The notes: generated from the sequence alone by a model not told the origin. Shown: positions 43,655 to 56,436, counted from the first letter of the stretch. The stretch: 64,000 bases of DNA from Marasmius tenuissimus (GCA_029532415.1 JAQOTA010000054.1:3038001-3102000), one strand, 5' to 3'. Program-made: numbers and translations.

Positions 43655-45233
43655 CTAGAGTACGTCCCATAGATCCTCTAATGCGCAGCAGAACTAGCAG
43701 GGGTGATCAATGTGGGTTCGGGAACATTACGTAGAAGACGTAGACTTACTTTTCCGCAAGCTACGCTGGCACTGAGCGCGTAACCACTGAGACCGATCTT
43801 TTCATCGACATGAGCGTCTGCGAAGTCGTCTTTGCCGCGCGCCATTGCGCCAACGAACACGGCGATGTTGTGGGTCTCCGGCAAGGTTGGAAGGTACGTA
43901 GAGAGACGCTTGATAGGAGCATCACCGGAGAGAGCTGAATGTCATGGGAATCAATAGGGACATCCTCTAGAGACGATTGAGTTGAGACGCACTGATTTTG
44001 TAAGTGTTGGGAGGGAAGTGATCAACAACCGGGTTCTTAACGACTTTGAGCAGCTTTTCCGAGCCATTGACGCCCCGTATGGAAAGCTTGTGTAACAATT
44101 GTACTGGAATGGGTAGGCTTTTGAGTTTCTGCGACCCGCGCGTGTGAAGAAAACATACCCATCAAGCCACTGAACCGTTTGAAGGTTCGGGGGATGCGAA
44201 CGTGGGGGTTCACTTCGATCAGAACACCCTTGGCGGTGTGTATGTAAACTTGAAGAAGGCCAGCCTTGTTCAACGGAGAATCGAGTAATGTGAGAAGACA
44301 CTAGACAGCGTGGGTTAGCCCTGAGCAAGTGCGAGACGGCAAATTTGGGGTTCGTTTGGTGGAGTAAACCAAGAAGTAAAGCGATGCTGATAGCCGTTCC
44401 GGAGGCAAAGCGGGGGTACAATCGAGGGTACAGAAAGTTCAAGTTGAATCGATAGAAGAGCTAATTCGTACCTGATGTGTGATGTCCGGTCTGGCATCTG
44501 CAATATCGCGCCCCGTTTTCGCGAGTATTCCTTGGTGATCATCGCAATTCAACAAGGTGTATTTGACCTCTCCTTCCTTTCCCCCCTTCCCAGGACGTCC
44601 CGATTTCGAGCTACTGGAGATTCGGTAGGCCTCGAGGCACGCTTGCTCGAGCACCACAAACAGGCGACGAGGGTTGGTGTTAGAAGCGATCCCACCTCGT
44701 GGGACGTGAGCCTGAACCGGTAACATATGAGGGTTTGCTGGCACTTCACGTAGAGGCTTCGGTGGTGTAATCGAGGGAGTCGGGAATGGGCGCGCATTGG
44801 GATTCAAGCTGGATGAAACCTTTGGCTGGTTAGGAGTATCCGGGGCCGTCGTAGGAGCCATTTTTCGTATTTTAGAGTTGGGCAGAGGACGAGTAGGCCG
44901 TTCCGCGATTTCTTCTTGATTATGGTCTGAAACAGGAGAGCTTTCTTCTCCATCCGATGATTCGTGACTTGAGCCATCACCCGTGACCACGTAGCGAGTT
45001 TTTGTGCCCTCCTGGTCAACCTCCATCTCCTCTACATTGTGGTCGGTCTCGTCCAGTTCGGGACTCTTCTGTCTTCTTCGTTGAGCAGGCCGTTCGCCTG
45101 GTGTCGATTTTGGTCGGGGAAGAGGGTCTTCTACGAGGTGACGAGCATGCCTTTGAAGTGCTGTAGTGGCGTCCGAGTCGCGGGTTGTAGTGGAATGTCT
45201 TCGGCGACGAGGAACAGTGGCTTCGCTGGACAT
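43655..45233 (-). CDS. EMG1: EMG1/NEP1, 18S rRNA N1-specific pseudouridine methyltransferase
   Basis: Five exons (45233-44472, 44300-44159, 44103-43993, 43934-43750, 43693-43655), 412 residues. The catalytic part starts at ~200: [129 protein letters not shown] strand (here [12 protein letters not shown]) and a final [12 protein letters not shown]. This SPOUT-class enzyme methylates the hypermodified pseudouridine of 18S rRNA and is needed for 40S assembly. The first ~190 residues are an unusual long disordered Ser/Pro/Asp-rich extension not present in yeast Emg1 (252 residues); it may be species- or clade-specific. Start: first in-frame ATG. The gene is divergent from CDC16. Confidence 0.95.
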
Positions 45234-45404
45234 GATGATGGTCGTGGGTGACAATCAAGGGGCAATTGAAAGAGAATGGAGAGAATGAAGAGTCTATATG
45301 TAAATTTTTTGATGGTATACCTCCCAATGTGGCAATTACATAATCTCAACTCGAACTGTGCTCAACGTTCACGACGACAAAGCTGCAGCAGTCATCCTCC
45401 GGTG
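45234..45404. promoter_or_regulatory. 171-bp divergent promoter between EMG1 and CDC16
   Basis: Separates the start codons of EMG1 (minus) and CDC16 (plus). The middle (about 45290-45345) is AT-rich compared with flanks. No clear TATA; a shared bidirectional promoter is inferred from distance. Confidence 0.45.
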
Positions 45405-48235
45405 ATGACCTCGACACCCCCTCCCTCAGCTCATTTTGCTATTCCAGCAATTCCACATATTCCAACACCGTCAGGGTCGCGTCATAGAGGGTCAATAAAT
45501 TCATCGTTCTCATTTGGTCCTCAACATCTCATCGACACGTACAACGACGCGAACTCGAGTTATTCTCACCATAATCCCTCTATCGCTCTTGACCCGAATC
45601 GCTCGATACTTCAGGTATCCCCGTTAAGGTCATCGCCGCGTCGCCAAAGAAAGACGAAAGAAAGCATCGCAGGAGGTCGCCACCCACATCCACTTGCTAA
45701 TGACACCACTGGGGTCTTCCAAGATTCGGAGGACGATGCAGACGACGAGGACGAATATGAGTGGGGAATGATTGATAGAATGAGACTGTGGAGGCACGAT
45801 GCTCTCATGCAGCATCTATACGAAACAGCAGCCTTCTGGGGAGACAAGATCATGACCTGGTCTAGCAAGTCTTGCATATCGCTCACCCGTGAGCTCCGTT
45901 AGCTAACACAGACACGTTCTAGACGATCCAAACGACGCGTTTTGGCTTGCGCAAACATATTTCATGCAGCATCAGTACTCGCGTGCAGAGAGGCTGCTCA
46001 CTCGCGCATTTCCAACATCCCCTCCTAGACTTCCTGCGACACCCCCTCTCAATCTGACGAATGGCGATATGTCATCATACAAAGGCAAAGGGCGCGAGCA
46101 GGATCTTTTATCATCCACCATTCCAATTTCGCGAATACCGATGGGACCAACTGGAGTTCTGGATCACTCAGAAGACCTACATGGACCTGTCTCAAGGCTA
46201 GTGGATATGAGTGTAGCGTGTCGATACCTTGCCGCCCAATGCCAGGTTCGCCAGGGAAACTGGGCTGGAGCCACGGAGATGTTGGGAGAAGCGAACCCGT
46301 TCCGGGACTCCGGTATGTCACGGAAGACCATCCTTTTCGCTCCGTATTGAGGCTTTGAGCCAGGACGCAGCGGGCCCACGGTACCGAATATTGACGGGGG
46401 AATCAAGGTGATTATGCATCGTTTGCTTGCCTGTCTATGCCTCATCTTGATCCAGATAGAAGCATCCATGTGCCATCTGCGAGGTTTGTTAATGCTCAAA
46501 ATGAACAAGGCGGATCAGGCGAAGCACTGTTTCATGGAGGCATTAGCACTTGACGTCAAATGTTACGACGCGTTTGACCAACTGGTCAGTGGGGAGATGC
46601 TCTCGCCTGAAGAAGGTACGTTTCTGGTCAATCCTGTACGTTACGACACTGACTGGCGTCTTCAAACAGAATGGGAGTTTGTCCAGGGTCTTTCGTATTC
46701 TTCCCAGACACCTCAAGACGCTTCTTTTATCCAAATGATGTACACGACACGCTTAAGAAAGTACAAACATGTCGAGGAACAAGCCTTGACACGCAGAAGG
46801 CTGGTCGAAGAATATGGCCTTGGGGATAATCCGGACCTTCTGTTCAGTTTTGCAGACGCCTTGTACACTAATTTCCGGTGGTCGGATTGTTTTGTCATTA
46901 CATCTCGGTATCTCCTTTCGTTCTCCGATAATTTCACTCGCTGACGGTGTTGCATTCATAGTATACTGAGCCTAGTGACGATACACAATCCCACGATGCC
47001 TCTGCATCTTGCTTGTATGTACCACCTCAAGCACCTTCACTCTAAACTCTTCCTACTCGCACACGAGATGGTCGAGAGTGAGCCAGAGAACCCCATAAGC
47101 TGGTATGCGGTTGGAGTGTGGTATCTGAGCCACAAGAATTGGGTTAGCGCACGACAATACTTTAGGTTAGTTCGTCCGCAGTCCCTAGTCCACTACCCTG
47201 TCCTGACTTTGGTCATGCATAGCAAAACGTCCTTAATGGACCCCCGGTTTGGTCCCGCTTGGATAGCCTTTGGCCACACATTCTCCAATGAAGGCGAGCA
47301 TGATCACGCAGTCACGGCATACTCAACCGCAGCGAGGATGTTTCCTGGGTGAGTGAAGACGACAGGCGTTTCATTCAGCCGAGCTGACGAATTGGCAATA
47401 GATCGCACATTCCCTTGACGTTCGTAGGAATGGAACAAATCGTCCTTTCGAACTTTAAACTCGCCGATGAGGCCCTCGCGGCGGCTCATTCAATGTGTGA
47501 CGGAGATGCACTTGTATATAATGAACGAGGTGTAATGGCGTACAATCATGGACAGTAAGCGATGTTCTGTATGACGTCTAGGTCTCGGCTGATACATTTC
47601 CAGGTACAAGGCGGCGGCTGAGATGTTTGAGAAAGCACTGTCGCTGGCTGAAGTGACCCAGAGCTCTCAGCAGACGTGGACTACTACCTATATCAATCTG
47701 GGAACCTGTTACCGGAGGCTAAAGTGAGTGGTGTGAGCTTTACTGCCGAGTTGTCGATTTGACGCTCGCGAAACAGATGCTATCCTGAGGCGCGGGAAAC
47801 ATACCGTAAAGTGCTGGCATTAGATCCCCAGCAGTCGCTCGCTCTTGGGTTCCTGGGCCTCGTGAATCACCTAACTGGCGATCTGGAAGGCGCGATCGTG
47901 AAATATCATGAGGTGAGTTGGTTCATTGCACTGACGAATGACGATGTGCTCATACTGGACGGCAGGCGCTGTCGGTGGACCCTATCAATGCGTACATCAT
48001 GGAACTCCTGAATATTGCGTTGGAATCCGCTTCCGCGCAAACCCTGGAGGCGGTTGCAATGGCCAAGGTGAAGGAACAAATTAGAGTTCAGTCCGAGCGG
48101 CTGCAGGAAAAGTATAGACGTGGCGTGCCACAAGCGAAGGAGTTATTCGAGAAGCCACCTTCATGGTTGACAAAACCGGACGGAACCGGCACTGCAGAGA
48201 ACTCGCTAGACGTGGAAGATATGAGTGTCGGTTAA
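45405..48235 (+). CDS. CDC16: Anaphase-promoting complex subunit Cdc16/Cut9 (APC6), TPR protein
   Basis: Eleven exons (45405-45864, 45923-46312, 46364-46407, 46456-46615, 46670-46907, 46962-47165, 47223-47348, 47402-47554, 47604-47723, 47777-47912, 47966-48235), 766 residues, all in phase. After a ~120-residue Ser/Pro-rich start, the TPR arrays begin at RLWRHDALMQHLYETAAFWG and NDPNDAFWLAQTYFMQHQYS, followed by SMCHLRGLLMLKMNKADQAK, the central repeats and PENPISWYAVGVWYLSHKNW, GPAWIAFGHTF, SHIPLTFVGMEQIVLSNFKL, and TYINLGTCYRRL: the order and sequence of Cdc16/Cut9. It is a core scaffold subunit of APC/C in mitosis. Exon 1 ends at a GC donor (GCAAGT) giving WSNDPNDAF; a GT donor further on (35-nt intron) would give an inserted CISLT. 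The first is favoured by family likeness (TNDPNDAF). Confidence 0.93.
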
Positions 48236-48583
48236 ATTTGTGTTGTTTGTACTTTTGGATAGTTACAGTCCGGTCGGAACGTCCATGTGAGATCTGAATC
48301 AGGAAGCAAGTGCAGGTCTTGTCTTTTGAAATTGACCGGGACCGGTATCCTGTCTCCTTTTGCTGCCTCTACAAGCCCTCTTACAAGAGTTCACCGTCAC
48401 CGATTCTCACGCCCAACCCACTGCCCACTGTCAGACAATCGTGGGACACTGACGTCTGTGGCTGCTGACTAAGCAGTGCTCGGTAGAGATTGCTTGAGTC
48501 GAGTGCTTCTTCGGTCGCTGAATGTGAGACTCGTCCATGCCAACTTGAATTTATCTGGGATATGTTCTTCGTCCTCGACCACC
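48236..48583. other. 348-bp gap between CDC16 and the phytochrome gene
   Basis: Same-strand gap with the CDC16 3' end and phytochrome promoter/leader. Pyrimidine-rich tracts precede the ATG. No further gene seen. Confidence 0.35.
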
Positions 48584-51500
48584 ATGTCTTCCTCATCGCC
48601 AACTGAATCTTCCTCACCGCCCTCCTTCATATACCCCATAAAATCCTTACTTTCTGGCATACAACCGCATCGACGATCTCAAGGTAACAAATCACCGAGT
48701 CCGAATCATACACCTGAACTGGCAAGGTCAGCAACGTTGGGTCTGTCATCTCCAGGTGCGTGAACGGGAAAGCTTTCTTTTTTCTTGCCTAAATTGATGT
48801 CGTTGAACGCCGTTCAGCTCCAGGAGCGGACACGAAGGATGCCGCGATCGCTCAAGGTGCATCTTCAGGCCACCAGTCTACACGTTCCGTGTCGACAGGC
48901 AGCAAGTTTCCAGTTCGAGCACGTAGATCGAAGAGTGTTGCGACATTTGGGCTCGACGAGTCTCCCCAAAGCGGCCAGAATTCACCCAACAACGCGACGA
49001 GAAAAGCTTCTGATCCCAAGTCGACCCCAAATTTCAGGCACTTTCCAGCTGGAGACGAAATTCCAACTTCACCACGTTCATTTACCCAACAGAGCAACAG
49101 TTCACCGTCTTCTGGCGTGGCTTCACCCTCCGAAAAATCAGACTCTCCATTCTTTGCCTCGGATCTCTTCCCGGTTGATATCAGTGCACCTCAGTCTCCG
49201 GATGAATACCACTACGATTCACGACACCCTCCTCCTCTTCCCCTCGTTGCCAGCCAAGCGTTTAGCTCCACCAGTAGCTCCCTGCTTCCATACAATGATC
49301 CCAGTCCACAGTACGAACGGCCCTGGGAGCTTGGAATAGTCCATCTTCCCACAATCTCCTCATCAAGAGCAAGTTCGCGAAGCTCAAAAGTAGATTCCCG
49401 CGGTAGAGATAAAGGTCGATCGGAACACTCGGGGCAACAGAGCAATGCAAGCAGCAGCGAAGTCTCCAACTATTACACGCCGGAAGAAGGCGAGAGTCGT
49501 GAACGTCTCGACGACCCAGAACGCCCGCCCTCATCCCAGTCTACATCATCGCTTTCATCTGTAGCACCTCTCGCAACTGTTCGTTTTCGACACCACCTAG
49601 ATGAACATGGCAATCACGTTATAACCGGAAGGGAAGGCGAATTGGCGGCTTGCGAGGACGAGGTACTTGTCGCAATCGCAGAGCAGTCGGACCCATTTAT
49701 GTATTGACGTTTTCCTTTTCTATAACTTTTTTTTGTAGCCTATTCGGACGCCAGGAGCAGTCCAAGGATTTGGGGTACTGATTGCTGTTCAAGAACTGGA
49801 GGATAGATTGTTTGTACGCCAAGTATCGGAAGTGCGTTTCTTTCTCCTTTGACCGTCCAAGTGATAGCTGACCGCGCGATCCCCAGAATTCAACTGAAAT
49901 TCTAGGATTATCCCCCCAATACCTTTTTTCCCTCGAGTGTTTCACTGATACCCTCCCCGACTCGCAAGCCGCGCTCCTGTGGGACAACATACAATTCCTT
50001 TCCGACCCCAACCCCAACCCCATGAATCCCTCTGCATCAGAGCCGGAAGACTCGGAGCGCGATGCTCCGCATGTCTTTCTCCTGTCTGGTTTCGGAGCAC
50101 CCAGCACAGGCCGTCCGAATGAAACGACAGCAGCTCCACACGACCCATGGGGTGCACAAAGTGGTCGGCGAAGGTGGACATGCTGGGTAGCCATGCATCG
50201 ACCACAACCGAGTCCCTATTCAGAAACCCCGGCTAATTTCAAGAATGATCTGATCATCATGGAGTTCGAGCTCGAAGTCGATCCATTAAACCCTTTATAC
50301 CCGCCCCCGGGATCAAATGTCCCGGCCGACTCTACAACTTCGGAATTCTCTGGGGTAGGTTCTCCGGGGAGCGCTGGAAGTGGAAATTCGAGTTCGGATA
50401 GTGCATCGGGTTCTAGTTCCTCAGGTGGTGGAAGCAGCACTGACACCCCCGGAAATTCTACTGATGGATCATCAACAACACTCGTTTCCGCGGATATTGA
50501 CCTCTCAGATTCAATGAGTGCTTCATCCGAATCTTCCCCCATACCTGACTCCGCAATCTCTCCCCCTTCATTACCTGAGGCACGGTCCGGGTCAGAAGAC
50601 ACGATAGTACCTGACGCCCGCCTGGGACCTCTTGAAGCGCAATCTGGTCGTCGGGTGCAGAAGAAGGTGAGCACCTTGGATGGATTGGATGGCGATGATG
50701 ATTGGGTCCCGAGCACCGAAGAAATCCTCGAAAGTACGACCTCACGGTCGAAGCCTCTTCTGGCCCTCGAACGATTACGGCGATTATCCAAGATGCCTGG
50801 TCCCACTGACCCCAAGAGCCCGCCTGGGTACGGTCAAACTCCAATGAAAAGACGTGCTCAAAGGCGGTCTCTTCTTGGAGGAGACGCGAGCGCAAATGTA
50901 GCTGGAGGCGTAGGGATGATGGACGTATTCGCAGTGATGGCCCAGATAAATGACCAGCTCGGAGCTGCGCCTGATCTAGACACCTTTTTGAAGATTGTCG
51001 TGGGACTTATCAAGGATTTGACCCAGTTTCATCGAGTTCTTGTTTACCAGTTTGACGAGATGTGGAATGGGCAGACAGTGGCGGAGTTGGTAGACTGGAG
51101 TCAGACGCATGATCTCTATATGGGCCTCCACTTTCCTGCAAGCGACATTCCCGCTCAGGTGAGTTCGCCTTGTTACTTAAACCCGTTCGACCCGGAATTG
51201 ATTCGACCTGTAAAAAGGCCAGGGAACTGTATAAGCTGAGTGCGTTGCCTCGACTTCTTTTCTTGTGCTTTCACTCAATTGTGTGATAGACAAAGTCCGC
51301 ATTTTATATGACCGCGATCAATCGACGGCACGGCTGGTTGTGAGAAGCAAGGCGGATTTGGACTCTCCTTTGAACATGACACATTGTTATCTCCGCGCCA
51401 TGAGTCCAATCCACGTCAAATGTGAGGATCCTTCGTTGTTCTTGATTGAGATGCGGAACTCAGGTTTCACCAGATCTTGGGAACATGGGCGTTCGAGCGT

Positions 51501-54500
51501 CCATGTCTGTAGTAAGGATCTCGGCATTCTCTCGTCTGTTGCGTCATTCACACGCGTTTTTCAGTCGATCATGGCTTTCGGCACATTGTGGGGTTTAGTA
51601 GCGTGCCACTCTTATGGTCCCCATGGGATGAGAGTTTCTTTCCCCGTCCGGCAGATGTTACGGCTCCTCAGCCAGTCGATCTCAAGGAATATCGAACGAT
51701 TGAGTTACGCACAGAGACTTCATACACGGAAACTGGTACGCAAAATCTATATCCGGCATGTTCGTTACGTTGAATCAAACTTGTCGGGTGCAATTGTTTT
51801 AGATCAACACAATGAGTTCGGACAATCATCCGGTAAAAGCTGTTGATAATCATCGGACAAAGCAATAGTTCACTGATGGTACCTCTTTGCAGACCGGGTA
51901 CATTGTATCGAATGCTGACGATCTTTTGGGACTTTTCGACGCCGACTTCGGTATTCTGGTCATCGGTGACGGCGCAAAAATCCTTGGTCCCAATGAGCAT
52001 GGTCAAGAGATTCTGATCATGTCGCAGTACTTGCGGTTGAAGCAATACAAGTGAGTTCCGCTCTCTCTGATAGATAGCGATTAAGCTCATCCCGTGTACA
52101 GCTCGATACAGGTTTCTCAAGCTGTGACTGCCGACTTCCCTGACCTGAACTTGTCTACTGGCTTGGAAGTAGTCGCTGGATTGCTGTACGTTCCTCTCTC
52201 AAGCGGAGGGAGGGACTTCATAGCCTTTTTGCGTCGGGGGCAGCCGAGACACGTTCATTGGGCTGGGAAGCCTTACAAACAGGGAACCACAGGCAACGGT
52301 GCCCTAGAGCCCCGCAAATCGTTCAAGATATGGTCCGAGAAACTGGCGGGTAGAAGTCGAGCATGGACAGATGAACAGCTAGAGACGGCGGGGGTGCTGG
52401 CTTTAGTCTACGGAAAGGTCTGCGTTGATGGCTTGGTGCTTGCTATATGCTGATTTTTCGGCAGTTCATCGAAGTCTGGCGGCAAAAAGAGAATGCTTTA
52501 GCGACCACGAAGCTAACCAACTTGTTGCTGTCTAATGCTAGCCATGAAGGTAGGTAGCTCTGTTTGACTCGACAGTGCACTCTTGACATGTTCACAGTTC
52601 GCACACCATTGAATCACATCATCAAGTTCGTAAAAAAATTTCTTTGAGCATGGTTTGGGATTGATGATTCCTTAGTTACCTGGAAATGGCCCTTAATGGT
52701 CCTCTGGATGGTGAAACACGAGATAACCTTAGCCATTCTTACACGGCCTCAAAAGTAAGTTTTGATATTCTCTGTTGCATGGACACGATCTGATTGCAAC
52801 TGAGTCTAGAGCCTATTATTCACCATCAACGACCTGCTTGTGAGTTGACATGCAAAGAGGTTGTATTCACCAGGAAGCTCAACCCCTTGCAGGACCTCAC
52901 CCGTCTGGAAAGTGGGAACGAAACGTCATTCAATGAACCTTTCGACTTGCGTTGTGCAATCGAGGACGCTACTTTCTTGTACAGCAAGGAGGCTAAGCGA
53001 CTGGGCCTTGACTTTAAGGTGCAGACCGAAAATGTCCCTGAAACGGTTGTTGGAGACCCCCGCAAGATTAAGACGGTAGTCCAGAACCTGACCGCCAATG
53101 CTCGTGAGCCCAAACATGCACTACGTCTTTGGGTCGATGCTGACCAACCTCGCCAGTAAAATACACGCAGCGTGGGACCATCAGCGTTCGATGCACCACG
53201 TACGGTGAGCCAGCGGGCTTACGAGCTACCAACTCAACGGCAGTGGAAATTGTTGTTGCTGACACTGGTTGTGGTATTCCACCCACCAAGCTGGAGAGCA
53301 TCTTCAGGGAGTTTGAACAAGTGGAGTCCTCGGAGCCCAAGACAAGTTCAGAGCCTGGCGTTGGTAAGTCTTTGTTCCCGACGAATTACGAAAGCGTCTC
53401 ATCCCGTTTCAGGCCTTGGGCTGGCTGTCGTGGCGAGGATAGTCGAACAGCTTGGAGGACAACTTCGGGTGGAGTCCAAGGTTGCTGAAGGAAGTCGCTT
53501 CTCCTTCCTCATACCTCTTTCGTTGACGGTCGACGAGAAGGCCAGGTCTGTCGCGTCAAGGAGCAGCTCGTCGCTCTCATCGTCTTTGCGGTCTCGTGTT
53601 AGTTCCTCCAGTTCAGGAGAACACGAGATCGATTCTCTAGTTGAGGCCCTCTCTTCAAGCCATATGTCCAAGGCGAGCTCCAAGGCGAACTCTAAGGCGA
53701 ACTCCAAGGCGAACTCCGAGGCGAGCTCGCCGTCTGCATCCACGTCCGCGCTTGGGCCTTCCGACTTCAATTCTAAAGCCCCTTCCGAGCACGGGTCCTT
53801 CGACGTAACTGATTCCAATGTTCCGGTACGCGCGGTCAGAGTAGGTGCTGGCGAGGTCGAGCCCCCAGGAATCTCTCGTCCCTTCCCTGACTCTCCAGGA
53901 GTCTCGCGTTCGCGATCTATTGCAGGAGGTATAGCAAGTCCTCGACATTCCGTGGATACTCGACCAAACATTCCCAGGCGGCATTCCTCTAAAGAAGGCG
54001 CCTCGAAGACCGAAGCGAAAGGTGTACCCCCCACGCTACCTAAAGTAGAGAAGGCCAAGCTCAGGGTGTTGGTTGTCGAGGTAGACGCTTCAGCATATAT
54101 GAGCGACCCATCCTGATCATTTTCACCCTCCAAACAGGACAATGACATCAATAGAACTATTCTTGCAAAGCGACTGCGTATGGACGGTCACACAGTCGTG
54201 AATACCACCAACGGCCAGGAAGGCTTGGATCAAGTCAAATCTGATCAAGAATTCGACGCTATTTTGATGGATATCAATATGCCTATCCTTGATGGTTACG
54301 AAGCGTCGGAGCGCATTCGTCTCGTGGAAAAGGCGCTAGAAGGAGGTTCTGCTTTACCCAGCCCGTTGCTGAATAGCATACGCCTTTCACGCCAACTCAA
54401 TGGACGGATTCCCATCTTTGCAGTCTCAGCCTCCCTCTTCGAGGATCAACGTGGAAGGCTTTCAGACGCCGGGATGGACGGATGGATATTAAAACCCATA

Positions 54501-54704
54501 GACTTCAAGAGGATGAACAAAATTTTGACCGGAGTCGTGGATTTGGAACAGAGGGAACGGGATCGCTATTGTCCTGGATATAATTGGGAATTTGGAGGCT
54601 GGTTAGCAGTCGAAGCGCGGGAAGCGCGGGAGGCGCGGGAGTTACATTCGAGAGAAACATCTACCTCTTCAGAGGTCGGGGACGTTCCTAATTCTTCATC
54701 ATAG
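48584..54704 (+). CDS. phy: Fungal phytochrome, hybrid histidine kinase (PAS-GAF-PHY-HK-REC)
   Basis: Twenty exons (48584-48755, 48818-49662, 49739-49831, 49887-51158, 51218-51239, 51290-51421, 51474-51511, 51565-51735, 51803-51832, 51893-52050, 52102-52417, 52465-52549, 52598-52625, 52676-52754, 52810-52839, 52893-53103, 53157-53204, 53244-53363, 53413-54080, 54138-54704) give 1694 residues. A ~330-residue Ser-rich tail precedes the PAS domain, where CEDEPIRTPGAVQGFG holds the biliverdin-attaching Cys (~336). The GAF part has ASDIPAQARELYKL and then PLNMTHCYLRAMSPIHVKYL; PHY follows to ~1090. The kinase has SHEVRTPLNH (His ~1110), NALKYT, DTGCGIP and LGLAVVARIVEQLGG. After a disordered linker with KANS repeats, the receiver begins VVEDNDINR with Asp ~1551 in FDAILMDINMP. 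A red/far-red light sensor that signals by phosphotransfer, present in many fungi. The large Ser-rich insert between PAS and GAF is a variable region. Confidence 0.95.
53669..53727 (+). repeat. 12-nt tandem repeat coding K-A-S/N-S in the phytochrome linker
   Basis: Five near-perfect 12-nt units of AAGGCGA(A/G)CTC(C/T) coding Lys-Ala-Asn/Ser-Ser between kinase and receiver domains, ending with a GAG variant. Such a unit is prone to copy-number change. Confidence 0.85.
54612..54640 (+). repeat. 9-nt tandem repeat coding A-R-E at the phytochrome C-terminus
   Basis: Three 9-nt units (GAAGCGCGG type) coding Glu-Ala-Arg in the tail after the receiver domain. Confidence 0.8.
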
Positions 54705-54997
54705 TCTGTTCCGGGCCCCTCGGTGTAATTTTATTATTCTGCTCGTGGTTTGCGGATCGGGTTCTTATTTTTTTTGCTGTCTGTTTGCTTTCACCATATT
54801 TCCGACTCATATCACCATACCACCTTCATTCATACACTCTTGTATCCGTATCAGGTTGTAATTCTTACTATGTAATGTTAAAGTAGGTCATATTCACGCC
54901 GACCCTTTCGTCGCATAGCAGTATTATACATTCGCACTCTAGTAGTAGACACGCATAGTTAGTTTTTCAGCATAGTCCAAGAACATCATGCTTTTTC

Positions 54998-56082
54998 TCA
55001 ACCTCTACCGACGAAGGGTGCCCCAGTAGCTCTAAGAACGCGTTGAGTTTCATGACGTTGCCTGTCCCTCAGACTCGATGTAACACTCACAGGACGGTCA
55101 TCTCGAGGACGGAAACTTCGTTCGGAAGACCGGCGATGTGTAAAATGGCGTCCACAACATGCTTCACGTCCAGAGATGGTTCTTCAACCATCCTCCCATC
55201 GGGCTGCAGAGTACCCCCGGTGTGTTGACTGCCCATAGCAGTAGCCGCATTTCCTTGAAACACAGCGTGTAAATTACCAGGTTTTGGACGAAGGGGACCA
55301 CATTGTACATAGACATTACTCACCGATGTTGATCTGGGTACAGGCAACATTATACTTGCGTCCTTCGAGGGCGGTGGTCTTCGTGAGCCCAGTTAATCCA
55401 TGCTTGGACGCAGCGTACGCGTAGGACAGAGGACGAGGAACGATTGCTGAGATGGAGCCGTTATTGATGATACGACCTCCCGGAGGCGACTGGGATTTGA
55501 AAAGCTGCATGGCTTCCTTGGTGCATATGAAAGGTGCGACGAGGTTGATGGTCACGACTTTCTGGAAAACCTCTACGGGAATTTCCTCAATGGGAACTTG
55601 GCGTTGGCCCAGCCCGGCGTTCTGAGAGGCATCGAGCGGGATCGAATTCATCATAGGTACGGATTCGACCTGAAGAAATGGGGAAGCGTACGTTGAAAAG
55701 CAAATCGAGACGACCTATACCGGAGGTGGGTGCTTCATCGAAAAGTTTGTCGATACGGGCGTAAGGACTCCTCACCAAACTGTTCCTTTGTTTTGGTAAA
55801 GAGAGTCTTGACGAAAGATTCATCCGTTATATCTCCCGCCACAGCTAAACATTGCCTTGAATCGTCGACCTTCATCAACTCCTTGGTCTTCTCGAGCTCA
55901 TCGGCCCTCCTCGCTGTGACAACAACATTCCATCCCGCCTGATTGAGCGCAACTGATGTCGCTCGTCCGATACCTTGAACCTTGATTCAGCGTTCAGAGG
56001 TCAATGCGTCCTAGACGAAGGATGTACCTGCCGAGGCACCCGTTACTATTGCAACTTTGCCAGTGCCTGTGGTGGTGGTCAT
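54998..56082 (-). CDS. Short-chain dehydrogenase/reductase 1
   Basis: Six exons (56082-56028, 55973-55776, 55714-55692, 55621-55324, 55253-55091, 55031-54998), 256 residues. Family features: cofactor loop TGASAGIGRA (split by intron 1), ARRADELEKT after beta-2, NNAG spanning exon 3/4 (LLFN/NAG), catalytic Ser in NNGSISAIVPRP and the Y-x-x-x-K in YAYAASKHGLTG. A basic residue (ARR) after beta-2 favours NADP(H). Substrate unknown. The last exon was placed to end in ATGAPFVGRG, matching the paralogue; the alternative reading stops right after EMTVL. It is the nearest relative of SDR 2 at 56437, with equal exon lengths (198, 23, 298, 163, 34 nt). A 23-nt exon in both is notable. Intergenic 293 bp to the phytochrome stop shows nothing. 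Confidence 0.88.
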
Positions 56083-56436
56083 GATGGATGCTCGTCGTGG
56101 TATCGATTGAAGGTGATCATGAGTCCATTGAGTGGGAGTCGTATACATATACAGGGTGGCAGGAATTTCTCATGTCGGAACGCCGTGAGAAGGCTTTCTG
56201 TAGTAGCCGTGGGCCTTGGATGCGACTTTCTCTTGCCTAATCTGCGTATCCAACGTCAAACCCGTGAGTATGGCAGTCGCGTTCCTGGTTGAATAGGCTT
56301 CAGACGCTGCTCGTTCACGCGTAGAGTGACTCAAGAATGATGCCTTGATTGATACAGTTATCAGGTGCGTACTAACAAACGCTACGGAGCTGTGAGCCAG
56401 CAGCACAAACGAGTAGAGTGTCAGGTACTGTATTCG
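56083..56436. other. 354-bp gap between the two SDR genes
   Basis: Promoter region of SDR 1 (minus) and 3' side of SDR 2. A minus-strand open frame of 78 codons is present but has no family likeness. Nothing else seen. Confidence 0.35.

Noticed and set aside
53399..54151. 250-codon minus-strand open frame opposite the phytochrome linker
   Set aside because: Mirror of Ser-rich coding sequence; phytochrome splicing accounts for the plus strand.
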